Source: JAOBAU01 sp034667465
GTDB lineage: Bacteria; Acidobacteriota; Thermoanaerobaculia; Gp7-AA8
DNA length: 64,000 bases
NCBI GenBank assembly: GCA_034667465.1
Contig: JAXDJV010000002.1
Span: 707,292-771,291 of the forward strand
Reading direction: 5' to 3'
Below, in pieces: positions 60,266 through 64,000 of this stretch. Position numbers and translations under genes: made by a program. A model generated the notes under the pieces. That model had not been told where the DNA came from and did not search any database. It saw only the letters and a list, made by a program, of their open reading frames with translations. The number at the start of each line of letters is the position of its first letter. Within the stretch, counting starts at the first letter, position 1.

Positions 60266-62197
60266 ATGCGTAAACTCCTCATTTCTCTGATCCTTCTTCT
60301 GATTTCAACCTCGGCGTTCGCGCAGTGGCGGCGCGGGGCTTTGTATGGTGCCGACGTTCGGGCGCTCGTGATCGATCCGGCGCAGCCGGATACGGTTTAT
60401 CTCGGCACGAGCGGCGGCGAGGTTTATGTGTCGCGCGATGCGGCGAAGACGTGGGTGAATCCGCGCGGAAGCGTCCCGTTTCCGGGCTACATCGTCGACA
60501 ACCTCGTGGTCGATCGCACCGGTCGTTTGTGGGCCGCGTGCTGGGGACTCTGGGGCGGCGGCGTCATCGCGGTTTCGAGCGATGGCGGAAAAACCTGGAC
60601 GCGTCGCGATGCGGGGCTCGAGGAGTTTTCCGTGCGCGCGATCGCTGTCGATGGGCGTGACGCCAACTTCCTCCTCGTCGGCGGTTTGACCGGCGTCTAT
60701 CGGACGACCGACGGCGGCGCGACGTGGGAGCAGATCTCCGATCAGGTCCAGGTGGAATCGATCGCCATCGATCCGCGCACGCACGATCGCATTTTCGTCG
60801 GCACCTGGCGCCAGGGAATCCGCACCGATGACGGCGGAAAGAACTGGGCGCTCGTCAACAATGGGATGGTGCTCGACACCGATATGTTCTCGATCACCAT
60901 CGAGCCCGATGATCCCGACAGCGTCTGGGTCTCGACGTGCGGCTGGGTCTACAACTCGCCGAATCGCGGCGACAACTGGACGCGGTTCCGCGACGGGTTC
61001 GACAATCGCCGCATTCACGACATCGAAGTCGATCCGTGCAACAAGAATGCGCTCTATGCCGGTTCGGTCGCCGGTCTTTATCGCACCGACGATCGCGGCA
61101 AATCCTGGTATCGGATTTCCGACGAGTCGATGGTGATCAACACGATCGCTCTCCATCCGCAACGTCCCGACCGCCTGATCCTCGGCATCGAAGGCGATGG
61201 CGTTTACGTCTCCGACGACGCCGGCAAAACGTACACGCGTTCATCGGAAGGTCTGCGCAATCTCAGCATCACCAGCGTCGCGGCCGATCCGGCGGAAAAG
61301 AATCGCGTCTACGCGTCTGTCGTTTTCGGCGGCGCGGCGAGCGGCATCTATGAATCGAACGACGCCGGCGTGACATGGAAGAAGCTGAGCGCGAAGGCGC
61401 TGCCGGAAGTGTTGTCGCTGAATGTGACCGACGATCCGGACGCGCGTTTCGTCGCCGGCACCGAGAAGGGATTCTTCTTCAGCGCCGACGGGGCGGAGTG
61501 GACGCAGGCGGCGCCGATCAATCGTCCGATTCGCGTCGACAGGATCGTTCGCTTCAGCAAAGTGCGCTCGTTCGCGGCGACGTCGGAAGGGGTCTTCACC
61601 TCGCGCGACGGCGGCCGTTCCTGGTATCGCCTCGCGGGTGCCGAAGATCGTGCGGTCGATCTCGCCGTCGGTACGCTCGGCGACAAGCGCGCGCTCTTCG
61701 CGCTGACGTCGAACGGCATTCTCGTGTTCGATGGGGAGAAGTGGTCGGCCATCGCCGATGCGCCGCAGAAAGGCCGCACCGTTGCCATTCGCATGATCGA
61801 TGGCTCGCAATACGTCTTCATTGCCGGCATGAATGGCGTGAAGGCGGGACGCGTCGACATCGATCGCGTCTGGCATGCGGCGGAAGCTCCCGATGCGCAG
61901 CTCGCCGCGGTCTTCGGCGGCACGCGCAGCGACGATCACGTGCTCTACCTCACTTCGCGCCGTCAGCGCGAGATCCTCGTCGGCGAGCCGAAACATAAGG
62001 ATTGGATGTCGCTCTCGCTGCCGTCGAGCACCACCGAAGTGACCGCGATCGCGCCCGATCCGTTCTCCGCCGATCGGCTTTATGTCGGAACGCTCGGTGA
62101 AGGGGTCTTCGTCTGGGAGGGGAAGACGCAGAAGTACGTCGCTCCTCCGATACCGCCGGAGACGGCGTCGGCGATGCTGAGCGGCGCGACGCGCTGA
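60266..62197 (+). CDS. Secreted BNR/Ycf48-like beta-propeller protein
   Basis: 643 aa with a signal peptide (KLLISLILLLISTSAFAQ). At least eight Asp-box/BNR repeats, e.g. SSDGGKTWTRR, TTDGGATWEQ, RTDDGGKNWAL, DDAGKTYTRS, NDAGVTWKKL, RDGGRSWYRL, spaced by 45-60 residues, giving a sortilin-like propeller. No sialidase active-site arginine arrangement is evident, so enzymatic activity is unlikely. Possible extracellular binding or assembly role. Monocistronic. Confidence 0.87.
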   Translation: MRKLLISLILLLISTSAFAQWRRGALYGADVRALVIDPAQPDTVYLGTSGGEVYVSRDAAKTWVNPRGSVPFPGYIVDNLVVDRTGRLWAACWGLWGGGVIAVSSDGGKTWTRRDAGLEEFSVRAIAVDGRDANFLLVGGLTGVYRTTDGGATWEQISDQVQVESIAIDPRTHDRIFVGTWRQGIRTDDGGKNWALVNNGMVLDTDMFSITIEPDDPDSVWVSTCGWVYNSPNRGDNWTRFRDGFDNRRIHDIEVDPCNKNALYAGSVAGLYRTDDRGKSWYRISDESMVINTIALHPQRPDRLILGIEGDGVYVSDDAGKTYTRSSEGLRNLSITSVAADPAEKNRVYASVVFGGAASGIYESNDAGVTWKKLSAKALPEVLSLNVTDDPDARFVAGTEKGFFFSADGAEWTQAAPINRPIRVDRIVRFSKVRSFAATSEGVFTSRDGGRSWYRLAGAEDRAVDLAVGTLGDKRALFALTSNGILVFDGEKWSAIADAPQKGRTVAIRMIDGSQYVFIAGMNGVKAGRVDIDRVWHAAEAPDAQLAAVFGGTRSDDHVLYLTSRRQREILVGEPKHKDWMSLSLPSSTTEVTAIAPDPFSADRLYVGTLGEGVFVWEGKTQKYVAPPIPPETASAMLSGATR

Positions 62198-62292
62198 GGT
62201 CGCCAGTTCATCGCAAGCACAGCCGTATCAACAATTTACGGCATTTCAATTGCAGTGTCTAACCTCGTCCGAAAGGACCGAAGGAGACACAA

Positions 62293-62787
62293 ATGAACGA
62301 CAAAAAAGACATGAATCGCGACCCCATCACCGGCGAGCCCGGTTCGCATCCGGTTGGTACAGGCGTTGGTTCCGCAGGCGGCGCAGCAGCCGGTGCGGCA
62401 ATCGGTGCGATGGCCGGTCCGGTCGGTGCGGTGGTCGGCGGAGCGATCGGTGCGGTAGCAGGCGGTGCAGCAGGTCACGCAGCGGGTGAAGCGGTCGATC
62501 CGACCGCCGAGACCGCGTACTGGAAGGCGAATCACACGTCGCGCCCGTATGTCGACAAAGGCTCGTCGTGGAACGACTATGAACCGGCGTATCGCTACGG
62601 TGTTCAGTCACGCCAGACGCACGCCGGACGCAAGTTCGACGACGTCGAGAACGAGCTCAGCTCCGGCTGGCAGACTGCCAAAGGTAAGTCGCAGCTGGAG
62701 TGGGATCGCGCCAAACTCGCGGCCCGCGACTCGTGGGACCGCGTCGAGCGCGCCATCCCGGGCGACTCCGATCGCGACGGCAAGTAA
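62293..62787 (+). CDS. Glycine-zipper protein
   Basis: 164 aa. Residues about 20-70 are a Gly/Ala-rich zipper (GSAGGAAAGAAIGAMAGPVG, VVGGAIGAVAGGAAGHAAG), which can form membrane-associated helices. The rest is polar with aromatic residues (YWKANHTSRPYVDKGSSWND ... YRYGVQSRQTHAGRKFDDVE) and a charged C-terminus. No signal peptide. AGGAGA sits 6-7 nt before the ATG, and a GTCC-GAAA-GGAC hairpin lies at 62270-62281. It resembles stress-induced CsbD/YmgG-neighbour proteins in composition only. Confidence 0.75.
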   Translation: MNDKKDMNRDPITGEPGSHPVGTGVGSAGGAAAGAAIGAMAGPVGAVVGGAIGAVAGGAAGHAAGEAVDPTAETAYWKANHTSRPYVDKGSSWNDYEPAYRYGVQSRQTHAGRKFDDVENELSSGWQTAKGKSQLEWDRAKLAARDSWDRVERAIPGDSDRDGK

Positions 62788-62793
62788 GTCTCC

Positions 62794-62871
62794 GTCATCC
62801 CGAGCGTAGCGAGGGAACTGGGCGGTGGGGAGAGCAGCGAGTCCCTTCCGCCCCGATCCTTCGCTCACGCC
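62794..62871. repeat. Family A palindromic repeat (copy 7, decayed)
   Basis: Starts GTCATCCCGAGCGTAGCGAG but has GGAACTGGGCGG for GGATCCGGGCGG and a truncated right end CCTTCGCTCACGC. Directly followed by copy 8. Confidence 0.85.
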
Positions 62872-62959
62872 GTCATCCCGAGCGTAGCGAGGGATCCGGG
62901 TGGTGGTGGAGAGCAGCGAGTCCCCACCACCCGGATCCTTCGCTTACGCTCAGGATGAC
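62872..62959. repeat. Family A palindromic repeat (copy 8)
   Basis: GTCATCCCGAGCGTAGCGAG ... CTTACGCTCAGGATGAC with GGATCCGGGTGGTGGTGG / CCACCACCCGGATCC arms. In tandem with copy 7; its last base is the first base of the minus-strand stop (62959-62961). Confidence 0.92.
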
Positions 62960-63438
62960 TATTTTTTTACCTGGACCGGATCGAAGTAGCGAACGACGAG
63001 CATTCCTACTCCCTGCTGTCCCTGCACCGATTTCGGATCGGCCGATACGACCACCATCACGTTCGGCAGTACGTTCTCGTAAAGCACGACCGATTTCGAT
63101 TTCATCCTCTTCGGTCTGCCGAGCTTCGATTTCAGATACACCTTTTCTTCATCGAACGCGCCGTGAATTTTCGGCAGCACCTGGAAAAGCTCGAAGCGAA
63201 TGGAGCTGAGTCGATCGCGATCGAAGCCGAGCGTCATCGATCGCTCATCCGTGTAATCGACGACGAGCTGCGACGCGTCTTTGCCTGGCTTCGTTTTCCA
63301 GCCGTCGTCTGCGAGTCGCTTCAATGCGTCGGCGCGCGACATGCCGATGGCGAGATGAAATGCTTCCGGCCGCATCCACGACGTGCGGCTCTGTGAAGGA
63401 AATGCTGTCGCGAGCAGGAAGGCGATGACCGCGATCAT
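62959..63438 (-). CDS. Small secreted protein, hypothetical
   Basis: 159 aa with a signal peptide (IAVIAFLLATAFPSQS). The mature part has one FHLAIGMSRADALKRLADDG segment and alternating strands ending VVRYFDPVQVKK, perhaps a SmpA/BamE-like small fold (the GMSxxxxxxxL pattern), not proven. ATG 63438 overlaps the stop of the dioxygenase gene (ATGA). The longer upstream frame is a shadow. Stop abuts a family A repeat. Confidence 0.72.
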   Translation of the reverse strand: MIAVIAFLLATAFPSQSRTSWMRPEAFHLAIGMSRADALKRLADDGWKTKPGKDASQLVVDYTDERSMTLGFDRDRLSSIRFELFQVLPKIHGAFDEEKVYLKSKLGRPKRMKSKSVVLYENVLPNVMVVVSADPKSVQGQQGVGMLVVRYFDPVQVKK

Positions 63439-64000
63439 GCCGCTCCCTGCGTCGTCGCCGCCGCTTTCAATTCCGGATCCCAGCCGACCACCGCGTTGCC
63501 GGTGCCGATGACGGTCCAGTAGCCGTAAACCTCGCCGGGATATGTCGGGAAGCCGAGCGCGGAAAGCATCCACGCCAGCGAGCCCGCCTTCACTTCGCTC
63601 ACCGCCATGTCCATGAACTCCGGCAGGATCGCGATCAGCTCGCGCGTCCGTCCTTTGCGCATCAGATCGAGCACCTTCATGTCCCACAGATATCCGCTGT
63701 GCTCGTAGACGTGTTCGCGCGACATGTCTTCCGGAATGTCGGGCTCGGTCGTGAAGTGACGATGCGAGAGCGTGTTCGATGCGAGCAGCACCGCGCGCCG
63801 TCCGCTTTTCTCGATCGCGCGCCGCGTCGCTTCGCCGAGCGCCACCATCTGCGCCTGTCCCATCTCGTTCGAAAAGTAGTACGGCGAGTTGTTCGACGAG
63901 ATGCCGACGATCGGGATGTCCCACTCCGGATTCATCATGTGACACGAGACGATCGTGCCGTAGTCGACGCGGAAGTTCGGGTTGCGCATCATCTTCGTGA
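63435..64000 (-). CDS. LigB-type extradiol dioxygenase family protein, truncated at window end
   Basis: 188 residues visible; the frame is open through base 64000, so the N-terminus lies beyond the window (family about 270 aa). LigB/class III features: VDYGTIVSCHMMNPEWDIPI, GISSNNSPYYF, SNTLSHRHFTTEPDIPEDM with a probable metal-site His, and the late WMLSALGFPTYPGEVYGYW. Such enzymes cleave catechol- or aminophenol-type rings using Fe(II). The substrate is unknown. ATGA coupling to the 62959 gene. Confidence 0.8.
   Translation of the reverse strand, partial: TKMMRNPNFRVDYGTIVSCHMMNPEWDIPIVGISSNNSPYYFSNEMGQAQMVALGEATRRAIEKSGRRAVLLASNTLSHRHFTTEPDIPEDMSREHVYEHSGYLWDMKVLDLMRKGRTRELIAILPEFMDMAVSEVKAGSLAWMLSALGFPTYPGEVYGYWTVIGTGNAVVGWDPELKAAATTQGAA

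Noticed and set aside
62794..62959. Possible CRISPR-like tandem repeats
   Set aside because: Two copies of a long palindromic intergenic element with decayed arms, no uniform spacers and no cas genes.

Overview
The window is 64 kb of contiguous, GC-rich (roughly 62-64%) bacterial chromosome made of housekeeping genes with short intergenic gaps. There is no rRNA, tRNA, CRISPR array, phage or transposase that I can recognise. MCE/MlaD, TonB-type and several lipoprotein genes point to a diderm. Gene content, a split glycine dehydrogenase (gcvPA/gcvPB), SelB, and the many GTCATCC(C/T)GAGCG...GGATCC palindromes recall uncultured Acidobacteriota (Thermoanaerobaculia-like) genomes. That placement is an inference and was not tested.

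Layout. 1-4.3 kb: gcvPA (cut by the window edge), gcvPB and an AI-2E/PerM-type exporter carrying a cobalamin-binding-like tail. 4.3-8.6 kb: YjbR, HIT, PrmC and an ABC ATPase on the minus strand, then an ECF sigma / anti-sigma / membrane protein operon on the plus strand. 8.7-13.7 kb: AlkD, isocitrate dehydrogenase, endonuclease IV, a TonB/SH3 protein and ornithine carbamoyltransferase. 13.8-18.7 kb: an M14 peptidase, LACTB2-like MBL, Nudix and MoaE run, MoaD, a divergent DUF1858 protein and an HD protein. 18.7-19.2 kb: a 0.5 kb AT-richer stretch with strong RNA structure, two tiny ORFs and a terminator. 19.3-26 kb: polA, a lysine-rich lipoprotein, and a P450 plus di-heme cytochrome operon. 26-29.6 kb: selB, a DUF72 protein and a zinc-ribbon protein. 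29.7-33.5 kb: transsulfuration pair, plsY and gpsA. 33.5-38.6 kb: two glycosyltransferases, VOC, AraC, a secreted protein and DedA. 38.7-45.7 kb: ppdK, a discoidin-like lipoprotein, glyS and glyQ. 46.4-52.7 kb: a complete Rrf2-sufBCDSUT iron-sulfur operon. 52.9-60.1 kb: small membrane proteins, an ABC permease and a galU / toxin-antitoxin fusion / maf / mlaD / ddl operon. 60.3-64 kb: a BNR-repeat protein, a glycine-zipper protein, a small secreted protein and a LigB-type dioxygenase cut by the window end.

Two genome-wide habits stand out. First, at least a dozen genes have a TANNNT -10 box ending only 6-12 nt before the start codon, so they are probably transcribed leaderless; in argF, moaD and the HD gene this argues for a GTG start. 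Second, several families of palindromic repeats sit exactly at gene borders. They supply stop codons (AlkD, DUF72, Ddl, ABC ATPase, SufD tails), start codons (sufS, the ABC permease) and even in-frame internal peptide segments (sufD and the polA-linked lipoprotein). The repeats, the 18.75-19.18 kb structured locus, an antitoxin-toxin fusion, an MCE plus barrel-like fusion, and the exporter plus B12-domain fusion are the items most worth a second look.
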